Shown: positions 42,701-53,600 of the stretch, piece after piece | How positions within the stretch are numbered: position 1 is the stretch's first letter | Layout: each line of letters starts with the position of its first letter | Assembly: GCA_000333855.2 (NCBI GenBank) | Contig: CM007347.1 | Coordinates: 627,003 to 691,002 of the forward strand | Length of the DNA stretch: 64,000 bases | Direction of reading: 5' to 3' | From: Endotrypanum monterogeii | Taxonomy: Eukaryota; Euglenozoa; Kinetoplastea; Trypanosomatida; Trypanosomatidae | Program-made: the position numbers and the translations under genes | The notes under the pieces: generated by a model | Told to the model about the DNA's origin: nothing | The model's input: only the letters and a program-made list of their open reading frames with translations | The model's database searches: none

Positions 42701-43657
42701 TGGGAGCGTTGCATGCCAACATCTGCTACTCCCGATGCTAGTGTATTTTTGAAGGACTATGATCGGTTGGCGTCTCTGTTGAAGGTATCGGCTGCTGCTC
42801 AGGAGACGGGGGTTGTTTTGATGCGAGCGGGTCGTATTGCGGTGATTCGCCAGCTGATCGCCCATCAGCTGCGTTCAGACAGCAAGCAAGACAGCGCCGC
42901 ACTGGCTGCGTGTGCGCAGGCAGTCAACACCGCTCTCGTGGCGACACTGGGCAGTCATCTCGCCAAGAACGCCTTTCCATCCAGGCCCACCGGTGCCCTG
43001 CAAACTTGTGATGATGTGTCGGAGGAATTAGTGTGTAGCACGGAGCCACTACTGAGCGCTGTAGGCTTTACAAACCCTTTTCTCACCGTGTACGAGGTTG
43101 CAGATGTGGGCAACGGCGCTTGCTCGAGCAGTGACACGACAGGGCTGCCTGGCAGTGGCGCACCACCGCTGGCGCGAGCCCAAAGTGGGGGCGAAACCCC
43201 CCAGTCGATCGCTGTACCAGCGAAGTTGTCGCTACCTCTATTTGTCCTTCCGCTATGCGTGACAGTCCTCCTTCACGTGGAACAGTGCACCTACAGCGCT
43301 TGCTTCGACAGCTGCATTCCAGCTGAGAAGGACAAGAATGTGGACCCTACCATGCTCGCTGTTGGCGTGGCCGCCCTACTTCAGCAGTTCCCGCTTGAGG
43401 CGACGCATCTTTTTTTACAGCTTCTAGAGCAAGTGTTGCGGGTGTCCATCCTTGCCAAGACCGCTAGACCGATGGGGAAAGGCAAGGAGCCGATGTCACC
43501 GCTGGTCTGCCGCTGCGCCGACTCCCTGACGATGTGGATGGACGTCCTTCGAGGGTATTTGCACAGGTACCCGGGAAGGGATCGTGCTCCTGTGTTACCC
43601 TTCAATCTACTAGGTGGATTTTCACAGAGTACGTCGAACACAGGGAGGCAAGGGTGA
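39764..43657 (+). CDS. WASHC5: Strumpellin, WASH complex subunit 5, 1297 aa
   Basis: Strumpellin is a large helical scaffold of the WASH complex, which activates Arp2/3 and builds branched actin on endosomes. The N-terminus aligns well with human strumpellin from memory: [20 protein letters not shown] (residues 26-45), the signature IFDFSYFK (near 67-74), [20 protein letters not shown] (near 121-140), then [17 protein letters not shown] and [13 protein letters not shown] (near 150-185). The rest stays helical to the end, with [18 protein letters not shown] and [25 protein letters not shown] (near 765-850) as further conserved-looking blocks. Length is near the human 1159 aa. The excess includes a Ser/Gly/Asn insert (about 213-232, encoded partly by GGT repeats) and a Ser/Pro/Gly-rich loop (about 1120-1150). 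The ATG follows a T14 run. Identification is strong; whether a full WASH complex exists in this organism cannot be seen here. Confidence 0.92.
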   Translation: [1297 protein letters not shown]

Positions 43658-44457
43658 ATTTTGTTGTTGTTGTTGTGATGATTGGGTTATGCAGTTGTCT
43701 TACCTTGCTGAGCTGAACTCAGACGGCGTGCGCTCATTGTCGTCAGTGTCTCCTCTCTAACACAGTACTGTTCTTATTATTGCTATTTAACGTATCCGCT
43801 TCTTTTATTGTTTTTATTTTTTGCTTTAGGCGTGCGGACATCTGCTTCCTTTTTAAAAAAAAACTTATTTTCTCTTGAATCGTCAACATGTTTGTATCGC
43901 CGAGCCTACAGTGGTTGTCGATGCCTGGTGGGGGGTGGAGTGACGTGGAGGATCAGGTTTTAGCGAGGCAAAGATGCGTGCTTCCCTCAGCAAGTGTGTA
44001 CCTTCACAGCGAGGCTGCCTTGGAGGAATGAACAAGGCCACGTGTTTTTTTAATTATTATTTTTTTGCCAACACACGTCCACTGTCATGAAAGAAAGGGT
44101 GCATATGCGGGGAAAAATCGGTGTGTAAGAGCTATCCTGCATCGCGTCATATCGCCCTCTCCCTCTTTCCGTCCTACTCGTGTGCATTCAAATGTCTTTG
44201 GCGCAGCGGCTTTTCGCGCCTGTGTGTTCTGCAATCACCCTTTGCCTCTTTCTATTCCCCCCCCCCCCACCTCGCTCGCCCTCCACCACCACACACATAC
44301 GCACCTTAAAAAAAAAAAAACTTCAGTCCTTTTCACAGACGCAGAAGAAACAGATACATACATATACAATTACACCTATCAAGAAGGATCCCCCCCCACA
44401 CACACACACATACACACATACACACCCACAAATCATTCGGGTCTGACATCCACCGGA
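43658..44457. other. Intergenic spacer
   Basis: No gene is seen. T-rich stretches, a C12 run near 44258-44269, an A13 run and CA tracts precede the next gene. CAG sites near 44326 and 44337 after this pyrimidine-rich region are possible acceptors. The upstream frame that joins the next gene begins at TTG and is made of repeat-encoded residues, so it is treated as UTR. Confidence 0.6.
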
Positions 44458-45849
44458 ATGAAGGCGGGGTCAACGGATTCCTTCGTCCCGCGCGCCGCGT
44501 TCGTTTCGGTGGCGCCTACCCTCACCAAGGACACTATAGAGCGCTTTGGGAGGCAAATGCTGGTGGAGGAGATGGGTGCCGTTCACATGGAAAAAATCCG
44601 ACATGCGCACGTCATGTGCATTGGCGCCGGCGGGTTGGGCAGCACCATTTTATTATACCTCGCCGCCGCCGGGGTGGGTCGGCTGACTATCGTAGACTTT
44701 GATGACGTGGAGCTGTCGAACTTGCACAGACAGGTCATTCATACGACGGCGGCCATTGGCCAGCCGAAGGCGATGAGTGCGAAGGCATCGTGTCTGCAAC
44801 TATATCCGGATGCGTGTGTCGAGGCAGTGGTCGAGGCTCTTACTCCCGAAAACGCAGAGCGACTTTTGGCTTCGTGTGACATCGTTGTTGATGGCACAGA
44901 CAACGTAACGGCACGCTACCTCATTAATGATGCCGCCATGCGCTGTGGCAAACCTCTGGTGAGCGGAAGCGCCATCGGGTGGGATGGGCAGCTGTCGGTC
45001 TACGGATATCGAGGAGGCCCGTGTTATCGATGTTTGTTTCCACAGCCTCCCCCACCGGAGACGGTGGGCAGCTGCAACGACAGCGGGGTGATGGGGCCTT
45101 TGCCAGGTATGATCGGCTGTCTGCAGGCGTTGGAGGTGTTGAAGGTGGCGACGGGCGTCGGTGAACCCCTGAGTGGCCGCATGTATCTCTTTAATGGCCT
45201 TCGCTTCACCTCGCGCGTTGTTAAGCTACGAGGGCGGCAGCCGCACTGTTCTGCATGCAGTCCAGCAGCGCTGGTGGACGCGACGCCGTTGACCACGTTG
45301 GCCTCGCTGGAGCGCCCCGAGTATGTGCCAATAGCATGCCTAGCACACCCAGCCGTGAGCACCCCCGATACGTCATGCAGGGTAGTGGAGTACGCCGCCC
45401 ACGCGGGCAGCACAGCGGCTAGGGAGAAAACTATCACACTCGACGTGCGGGTGCGCTTGCAGTACGACATGGCTCACCTGCCGCATTCTGTTAATGTTCC
45501 ATACCAGTCGCTTCAGCAGTGGCAACGAGCCGGCACGCTCATAACGCGGCTGGCAGATGTATTGGATAAGGAGCTGCTCGCGTCGTCGGATATCCTCAAC
45601 GCCAGAAGAATAGTTTCTGTTGCTTCCTCCGGAGAAGACGCGGATCCGAAAGTGGTTGTGTACGTGCTTTGCCGACGTGGTATCAACTCCCTCAAAGCAA
45701 CATCTTTGATTTCCGCTGCAATCGACGAGGCGGAGGCCACGGTTGACAGAGCGGCTGTCGCTCGTCTCAGCCGATACATCTTCCGTAACGTCAGCGGTGG
45801 CCTCAACGCCTATCACTGCGAGGTAGACAAGGACTTCCCGAAATACTGA
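44458..45849 (+). CDS. MOCS3/Uba4-like adenylyltransferase-sulfurtransferase, 463 aa
   Basis: An E1-like enzyme that adenylates the C-terminal glycine of Urm1 and transfers sulfur to it for thiolation of tRNA wobble uridine; related enzymes also serve the MOCS2A step of molybdopterin synthesis. The N-terminal ThiF/MoeB domain has the nucleotide-binding GAGGLG (residues 56-61), VDFDDVELSNLHRQ (near 80-93), and DGTDNVTARYLINDAA (near 146-161). The candidate catalytic cysteine is Cys206 in GSCNDSGVMGPLPGMIGCLQ. Two CxxC pairs (CYRC near 189-192 and CSAC near 264-267) should bind zinc. The C-terminal rhodanese domain has LDVRVRLQYDMAHLPHSVNVPY (near 329-350) and the active loop CRRGINS with Cys405. 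Both domains appear intact and the length matches human MOCS3 (460 aa). ATG 44458 is the first in this frame. Confidence 0.93.
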   Translation: MKAGSTDSFVPRAAFVSVAPTLTKDTIERFGRQMLVEEMGAVHMEKIRHAHVMCIGAGGLGSTILLYLAAAGVGRLTIVDFDDVELSNLHRQVIHTTAAIGQPKAMSAKASCLQLYPDACVEAVVEALTPENAERLLASCDIVVDGTDNVTARYLINDAAMRCGKPLVSGSAIGWDGQLSVYGYRGGPCYRCLFPQPPPPETVGSCNDSGVMGPLPGMIGCLQALEVLKVATGVGEPLSGRMYLFNGLRFTSRVVKLRGRQPHCSACSPAALVDATPLTTLASLERPEYVPIACLAHPAVSTPDTSCRVVEYAAHAGSTAAREKTITLDVRVRLQYDMAHLPHSVNVPYQSLQQWQRAGTLITRLADVLDKELLASSDILNARRIVSVASSGEDADPKVVVYVLCRRGINSLKATSLISAAIDEAEATVDRAAVARLSRYIFRNVSGGLNAYHCEVDKDFPKY

Positions 45850-47190
45850 GAGAGCTCGAAGGGAGGGGTTGTATCACTCCGTCGCTGCTGTGCTCGTCCT
45901 TTGCGTTGCATCTGTATATGTGTACATGTGTCTGTGTGTGTGTGATTGCCTTTCGTGTTTTTTTTTGGGGGTCTACTGCCCTGCTCACACACCGTCTAGG
46001 CTCACTTCAAGGGCGGAGGGGTGATGGGCCCCCTCAATTAATCGCCGTGCGTTTCTTCACATAAACCAAGCCAATGTTCGACAGAATCTTTACGGAGCCG
46101 TGGGCAGGGTTGATGTCACTGCCGAGCTCCATCAGGTCACTCCCCCCCCCCTCTCCCCATTAGGGAGTCGAACATGGAACCAACATGGAAAGGTGTGCCG
46201 CCTGAGGGGGTGACACGTGCGAGTTGAGCAAACTCGTGTTCAGTGCGCATAATTTTTTTTCAAGTATTATATTGGCTCCATTTAATACATTTTGTTTTTC
46301 GTGTGTGTGCTGAAGCATCTGCTTTCTTCCGTCAAGATTTTCCCTCAGCGGGTGTCACACATTGACGCAGGCCTTTTCTGTTCTCCACGACTCGTCCTAC
46401 ATCGCCATAGCCATTATTTAATGGTACGCGGAGAATGTACACACATATGTGTGTGTGTGAGAGTGTTAACAAATCATAACATACCAAAGGCCAACGGCGC
46501 GTTGAAAACTGCTTTACAGTAACACTAGTTCATGAGCACACAACTTGATGTTGTCGTGCTTTACGCTACCCCCCTCCCCTCTCCCTACCGTTTTCTCCCT
46601 TGCGATGCGCTGTCCCGTGTTTCCATTTCTGTGTCCTTCTTCCATCTTTTTTTAAAAAGTACATATCCCCCCCCCCCGGTCTTCGCGTTCCACATGGCGG
46701 CTCAAAACAGATCGGACACTGCGGATTACTTTTGGTTCTTTATTGCGGCGATTCCCACAACGCCTAGACTCATCATCAACCCCATTTCGTGCTACCTTCC
46801 CCCCCCCTCCCCTGTCGCCCCTCCTCTTCCCCCTTTCCCCTGTAATTCGACGTGTGTGCTCTGCACCTCTGCGCTTTTCTGCTAGCCCAGCACGACTGCC
46901 TTCAGCCTAGAAGCGTCTCCAGCGGCGAGGCTTGAACTTCCAATCAGCAGCGCACCACCTTTTCTTCCTGCTGATCTCTTTCTGTCGAACACCCGTATCT
47001 CATTTTTACCTATATATATATACTCGGACCTACTTGGCCGCCATCACACTCGAAGTGCATCATGTGACGCCTTCGCTCGACATCTCCCCCTTTTTTTCGT
47101 GCTAATTTTTTTTTTTTTGACCTAAACGTGACTCGGCCTACTCGCTTCCGCTCGTCAGCTGACTATCTCATTACAGCTCCCATACATTTG

Positions 47191-47225
<35 letters not shown>

Positions 47226-47667
47226 CTTTTTTTTTGAGGTCTTCCTCTGTGTGATGTCTGGTCGAGTGCACGACAGACATCTTCTATAGTACGTTGTCAT
47301 ATCTACTTCCCTGGCAACTGCTTTCTCGGTATCCCACCTTTTTTATAAATATACGTACATGGCTATTCATCTTGATTGATTTGTGTGTATCCGTTAAAAG
47401 TTATTCTTCATCTTTTTTTTTTTTCTGCTTTTGGTTCACTTTGAAAAAAAGGGATGAGAGAGGCGGGTGTGGCTAAAGCGGTTCTATTTCCTGGCGTGCA
47501 GATCGATTCGCTTGACTAACCTTGTCAGGCATCCCCGCGGTGATTATTTATATATTTTATCATCACGTAGACGTGTATGCGTGTGCATCTATGCACATTT
47601 TATCTCTTGATTATCTCTTGCTGCACTCAGCCCAGGTTATCATTGTACAGAGAGGCCCTCTCAGCGA
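45850..47667. other. Intergenic spacer
   Basis: No convincing gene. The stretch 46000-46270 is mixed sequence without microsatellites; C-rich tracts follow near 46660-46840 and a TA tract at 47193-47223. The 117-codon frame at 46532 is Pro/Ser/Phe-rich and pyrimidine-encoded. A CAG at 47630, after TCTCTTGCTGCACT, is a possible acceptor for the next gene. Confidence 0.6.
47193..47223. repeat. (TA)n microsatellite
   Basis: An uninterrupted TA tract of about 31 bases upstream of the giant membrane-protein gene. Confidence 0.95.
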
Positions 47668-50600
47668 ATGCTCTGTGTAAGGATGCGATTTTTCCTGACG
47701 ATGTGGTTGGCACTGTGCCTGTCCATCACTTGGGATATTCCAACGTGGGCGAGCAGCCTCGAACGGAGAGGTCAGGGTCGTGATGCGGCTCCCGACACTG
47801 TAGGGTACGTCGCCTCACTGTCCTCCACAAAAACAGATACCACGTTGAATGCCCGACTGCCGCGCTACGGTACCTCGCTGCCAGGTGCGAGGCTAGGGGG
47901 AGTGTACTGTGTGGACAGAGTCAATCGGATGGTGTACGCTGGCGCCAATATTATCCACGTGTTCCGTATTGACTCGATCGACAGTGGAGGATCTGCTGAT
48001 GATGTATTGGGTCTCAACAACAACAACGCACACAGCAGCACAGACGCACAGACGCAGAGGAATGGATTTTCAACGGATGAAGCCATAGGCAGGTCGGCAC
48101 TCGGCAAGGCGTTTTATTCAACTCAGGTGGGTCAAATCGACGTGGACGGATGGGCCACGGCGTGCCTGTTCGCGAATCGCTACGAGCTTTTCATTGCTGT
48201 GGTGGACTCCAACGCAGCACTCAAGGCTAACAGAAGCGGTCAAGAGTCTGCGTCACATGCGCACTACACAGTTATCCATCGCTACTTGCACGTGGCGATT
48301 CGGACTGTACCAGTGTGGACGCCGTCTATTCGCGCTGCATTTCCGTGCGCAGACTCAGCCACCCCAGACGACGCGGTCACAGCGCGTGAGACGGTCTTCA
48401 TTGGCAAGTCGGTGATTGTAGACATTGACCCAAACGCCGAGGTGGCGTTCATCGCCACGCCACAGTGGAACGGCGTCCTCTCAGTTCATGCCATTAGCAG
48501 TGTGTCGACCTCAACACGTAGTCTGCGCATCCCGGGCCTTGCTCACCTTCTCGCCCTCGTGCGCATTAATGCGCACGAGGGAGCTCGCAGCGACAAGATG
48601 CCAATGGTGTTTATTATTGGGTTCGTCTCGTCGGGACCTCCTAATGTCACCACGGGCGCACCGTCGGAGATGTGCTCGGCACCGCTGAACTCGTCAGCGC
48701 CCTGGGATATCGTTGGCATACCGCTATCCTCTTTGACCTCCGCCGGCGGAGGCAGTAGATACCTTGTGAACGACGTCTCTGAAGCCGTAGCACTTGGAGC
48801 CACAGAGCGCTTGGGTCAGTGCTATAGAGATGCAATTCGAGAATCCTGTTCAGACTGCACACCGGTGGCAGTGGCCTCCTCCGGGGTGGGCCTCGTCGTT
48901 TCCTTCGTGTCACAGGAGCATGGCGCGACGTATGTGGCGGTGTTGCCCATTCACACGGACTGCACCTTGTCAAGGGTAGATGATTCGGAGTTCTGTCGCA
49001 GCCCTTCTTCAACAGAGTCCCTTTGGGAAAGGACCTCGGTGCGCAACGCTGCCTGGGCACCTTTGCGATCCCCTGTCGATCACCATAGGGGTTTGAACAC
49101 GCGTCTTCCAGACACAGGCCCCGTGACACCTACTGAGGTGCTGGAGAGGCGTGCGCGGACGCTGCTGCGCTCTCCAGCGGTACAACTCACTCAACTGGCG
49201 GACACCGTCTGCGACGTGGCGGGCATGGTAGTCGGTGATGATATGCCGCAACGGGCCTACATCCTCATCATTTGTCCCTTGTTTGCAGATGGGGCAGAGA
49301 TGGTCCGGACGAGTCTGGTGCAGGTGCGTCTAGAGGATGATATCTCCAGCGTAGGCGAGCCCGGTGTCAAGGCAGAGTCTATCATAACGGTGCGTCAACG
49401 GTACCGGTCATCAACGTCAAGCGAGGCGAGTGAGGAGGAGGTCATAGCACTTGATGTGGTTAACGACACGCGACTTATCCACATCACACTGCGCCGCCCC
49501 GACGCGACCATCACTGTGGAGACGTACACTGGGTTTGGTCTCACTGCCGTGAAGCCGTTTGTTGTTGACGCAACGGGTGGCACCGAGGTGCAGCTTTCGG
49601 GTTACGGCTTGCTCCCTGGCTTGATGTGTGTCTTTGGTGGATCAGCTGATGTGGTAAATGTGGCGACAATCATCAATTCGTCAGTGGCTATCTGTGTTGC
49701 GCCAGCTTTCTTTGAGGTGGCGTGCAGACCGTACCCTGTTGCAGTACGTATGTCCTACACCGCACCATGGGCACTGCCGTCGGCCTCTCCTCTGCGAGCC
49801 GCGCGCTCTCCTTTCACAGTGACACTTCTCCAGCTACCCACACCAGTGGTTATGAATGCCACGGCGACAAGCACTGGTGGCTCACACACCAGCAGCGGGG
49901 CGAGGGAGCGTGTCATCCTGCGAGGGAAACAATTTGTAGAGCCGGGCATTGCCGTCACGGCTGGGCTCCGTCCGTCTTGTAAATTTTGGTCCCCCCTCGC
50001 AATCCACAAGGAGATCAGCGCCAATGCATCTTTCTTCAACGGGACGGCTGTGGCATGTCTTTTTACGTCAATGCCCATGCTCCCACCCCCATCCTTCATC
50101 TCCCTCTCGATGGATGGTACCGTGTTCTCGACCACAGCAGCGCCGTTTTCTGTGCTGGGCAAGGCAGTTGCTTTGGGGATGAGGGTGCTGACCGAAAATC
50201 TGACGCGCGAGGAAGAGTCGCACAGCGTACATCGCGATTCTCAATCCTCGCGTGAGGTGCGGTGGCAAGCATCATCCCTGATCCACGGCGCGGCAACTGA
50301 CGTGTCAAAGGCGGCAGCGCCGACCGTCTCGTCCAGTACCAGATCCTCGCTGCCCACACTCGAGGTCTTTTTCATTGACAGCGTTGGCAACCGGGTCAGT
50401 GCGGTGGATAGCGATGGTGAAGAGCTGCTTGCGTTTGTTTCTATCGCTGAATATGCGACCGGAACCTCTTTGGTTGACGCCGCTCTGACAGTTTCTTCCG
50501 CGAGGGTTGCCACGGTTAGCTTGGAGTTGGAAGGAAAGCGTCTTGTCGCCTTCGATGCGGAGGGGGTAGCTGTGCTCAGTGGGCTGTCGCTGCGTTGTCC

Positions 50601-53600
50601 GCCAATCGGGCGCGTGCTTTTACGTGTGCAAGTGGTGCAAGAGGCCGCCTCCAACGTTTCGTCTCTCTTCGCCGCGAGTGACCTCTGGGTTAACACCGTC
50701 GAGGGAGCACCCTACAGGACAGCCTTTGTTGGCAAGCTCTCCACCACGTACTACCCGGACTGGCCCCTGCTGCGCCACCAACCCGTGATCGGCGTTCAGG
50801 ATGAGTGCCTCAATACCTTTCGTACGCTCAATGACACGGTACTACCCGGTGTGCTGACAGTCCAGCTGTACTCGGAGCGTTACCATGTACTGGCGACCGG
50901 CAGCATAGAGAAGGAAGGTGCGGTGCCTTACGGGAGACCCTGGACGGTAAAGCGGCCCCAGAACAACATGTTTTATTTGACGAACATATCACTGCCGGCT
51001 GTTAGCTTCCGCACATGGTACTACATCACCATTTCGAGCGATCTGCCACAGCCAAAGCTCTGGTCCAAGGCAATAGAGGTGCTCTCCTGCGATACAGGTT
51101 ATCGCAGCGTGCTGCACACCGTCGAGGCGTCTGCGGAGACCGTGGAGAAGGAATCCGCAGCGACGCAGAGCATCCGCTGTGAGAGGTGTCCTCCTCACGG
51201 GATCTGCAACGGCACGTCAACTGTAGCAGCCGAGGACGGGTACTGGCGCCTGGACGCGCGGACAACACACTTCATCAGCTGCCGCTCCGTATACGGTTCT
51301 GCGGAAGCGTGCGTGCGAGACGGGCAGTGTGCAGATGGGTACGAAGGCATTCTCTGTGGCACGTGTGCGAGCGGCTACCACAAGTTTGGGCGCTCTTGCA
51401 GGAGGTGTCTACCCAAGAATGCACAATACCTCCTCCTCGTTCTGATGTCTGTGGTGACGGTGGGGGTGTTGACGTGCATGGTTGTCGGACTGGCATTAAT
51501 ACCACCGGCACCGCTTCTCGTTGTCTCTACACGCAATGTTGTGCTGACAGTGCAGGTGCTCTCTCTCCTTTCGCATGTCACGCTGATGTGGCCCAGTATT
51601 TTAGATGGCCTCTTCAACGGCCTCAGCGCCATGTCGGGCCTCCCTCAGACATTCCTGAGCTGCAACATGTCCCCTCAGGGTATTTTGATCTTCATTTCCT
51701 GTGCCCCCCTCGTGCTCATCCCTCTTGTTGCGGCATTGTCGAGACTGTGGCTGCGCCTCTTAAAACAACACCGCTTGAATGCGCATAGCGTGTGCGCCAT
51801 CGTATTGGCAGCGCTACTGCATCGGAAGCAAGAATGCTTTCATATACTTCGTCACACGACTGCGCGCAAAATGTGGGAATCGAATACCCGCCGAAAAACA
51901 CGAACAAGCCCACATTCAGGGCTAGACGCACTCGAGTCCCACACGTCGGCGTCACCGCAGACGCCGTACTCGCTTTCCAGCGAGTGGCTCGCTAGGGGTG
52001 GTGAGGCCATCCATTTAAACCCACTCGACTCCGGGAGCTCTTCACCAATCATGCAACACCCTGTGACCCCTTCGATGCAGGGCGTGGGCGGCACTTCCCC
52101 CGATTTTTCGCTGAGAAGGGACCTTCCCGTGAGCGGCCGTTTGACTGACCCTGAGGGATTCGTCTTGGATGTCTTCGCCCTTCGTCTGAAAGGCGAACTG
52201 AAGACCCTAGTGGCGTGTCACCCGGGGACATCGGAGGAACTAACTATTTTGTCTGCGATGGAGCAGGGAGATGAGGGTCTCCTCGAGGCAGTCGCGTGTA
52301 TGTCTGCTCCCCTAGTTGCGAAGGCTCAGGTGGAGGAATGGACGCAGCACGCATTGGACGTGGAGGGGTTTCTTTCCGACCATAGGGAGGCGCCGAACTC
52401 GTTTCCAATGCGTCGTAGCGGCTCGCAAGGTTTTGATGCGGCTCGAAGCGCCTCCAGCGGTCCTGGTAGCCTTCCTCCGCAGGGGATGGGTGCTGATGAG
52501 TCGCCAAAGAGATGTGCGTCACCGATCATGTGGAGGCGTGTGGGTATGATTTCTGCTTACCGTGCGATCGCCGTGCACCAGTTCCGCGCCAGTTGGACCG
52601 CGGTTCTCCTCAGCACCACATGCGTCACATTGATGTGCCTGTACTCCCACCTACTGATACAAGCGCTTCTGTGGCAGCGCTGCATCTCACTTGGCATAGG
52701 TGTCCGCGGAGCCCACGTTCCCAAGGCCATCCCGAGCAATGGAGCTTCGCTACACTGTGACTCGACGGCGTACTTCTCAATGCGTGGTCTGGGGCGTTGT
52801 ATGCTAATAATCTACGGCTTGGGCACACCTTCAGCACTGGCTGCTGTAGCGATACTGCTCAAGCGTCACTACGGTAAGGACGTTGCGCATGCCGCGTTGC
52901 CTCTGATGGTCTTTGATCCCACGGCATTGGACCTTATAATATCTGTCTGGCATTTTGCTGCTGAGCTCGTGGGGTCTGTTGCGGTCACCCAAGCGTCTGC
53001 ACCAATGCTGCAGATCGGCGCGCTGGTGGTAGTCATGGGACTGTCACTCATTGTCTACAGTGCATGGTGCGTGAGGGGACGGTTGTCCGGGGTGCGAATT
53101 TGGGTTTTCTCGGTTCCTCTCCACGGGATCATCACGGCTTCTCAGGTGATTGTGTTTGTACTGGGCAACCTCCTTTTGTTATTTTCCTACCTTACGCTCT
53201 CTGAGTGGACGCTCACAGTGGCTATGGAACGCGCCTTCGTAGGTTTAACCGTTGCTGGCATAGCAGTGGTGGGCGCAATGCTACTGGCCGTCACGCTACA
53301 TGAGGCCCTTATGAACCTGTGGCACATGCGTGAGTCCGGCGCCGCCGCCGTGCGCAACACCGTAGCTGACCGGCAAACATTGCAATCACTTGTGCAACGT
53401 TATCGCGACACCTGTCATACCATCAAACTTTATTTTGAGGGATGTCAGCGCGGTCTGCTGGTAGCTCAGAAGCTAGATGCCTTGTCTCGTGGCCTGCTCG
53501 CAGTAGAAAACGCTTCAGCGGCCGCTGCAGCTATGGAGCACTCGATATCCCTCTCCTCTCGATCGCGAGTGAGTGTTTCCGGCACTAGCACCCCTACACC

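Noticed and set aside
44065..44457. 131-codon N-terminal extension of the MOCS3/Uba4 protein
   Set aside because: Begins at TTG and consists of His/Thr/Pro/Lys repeats; family members start just before the ThiF domain, as with ATG 44458.
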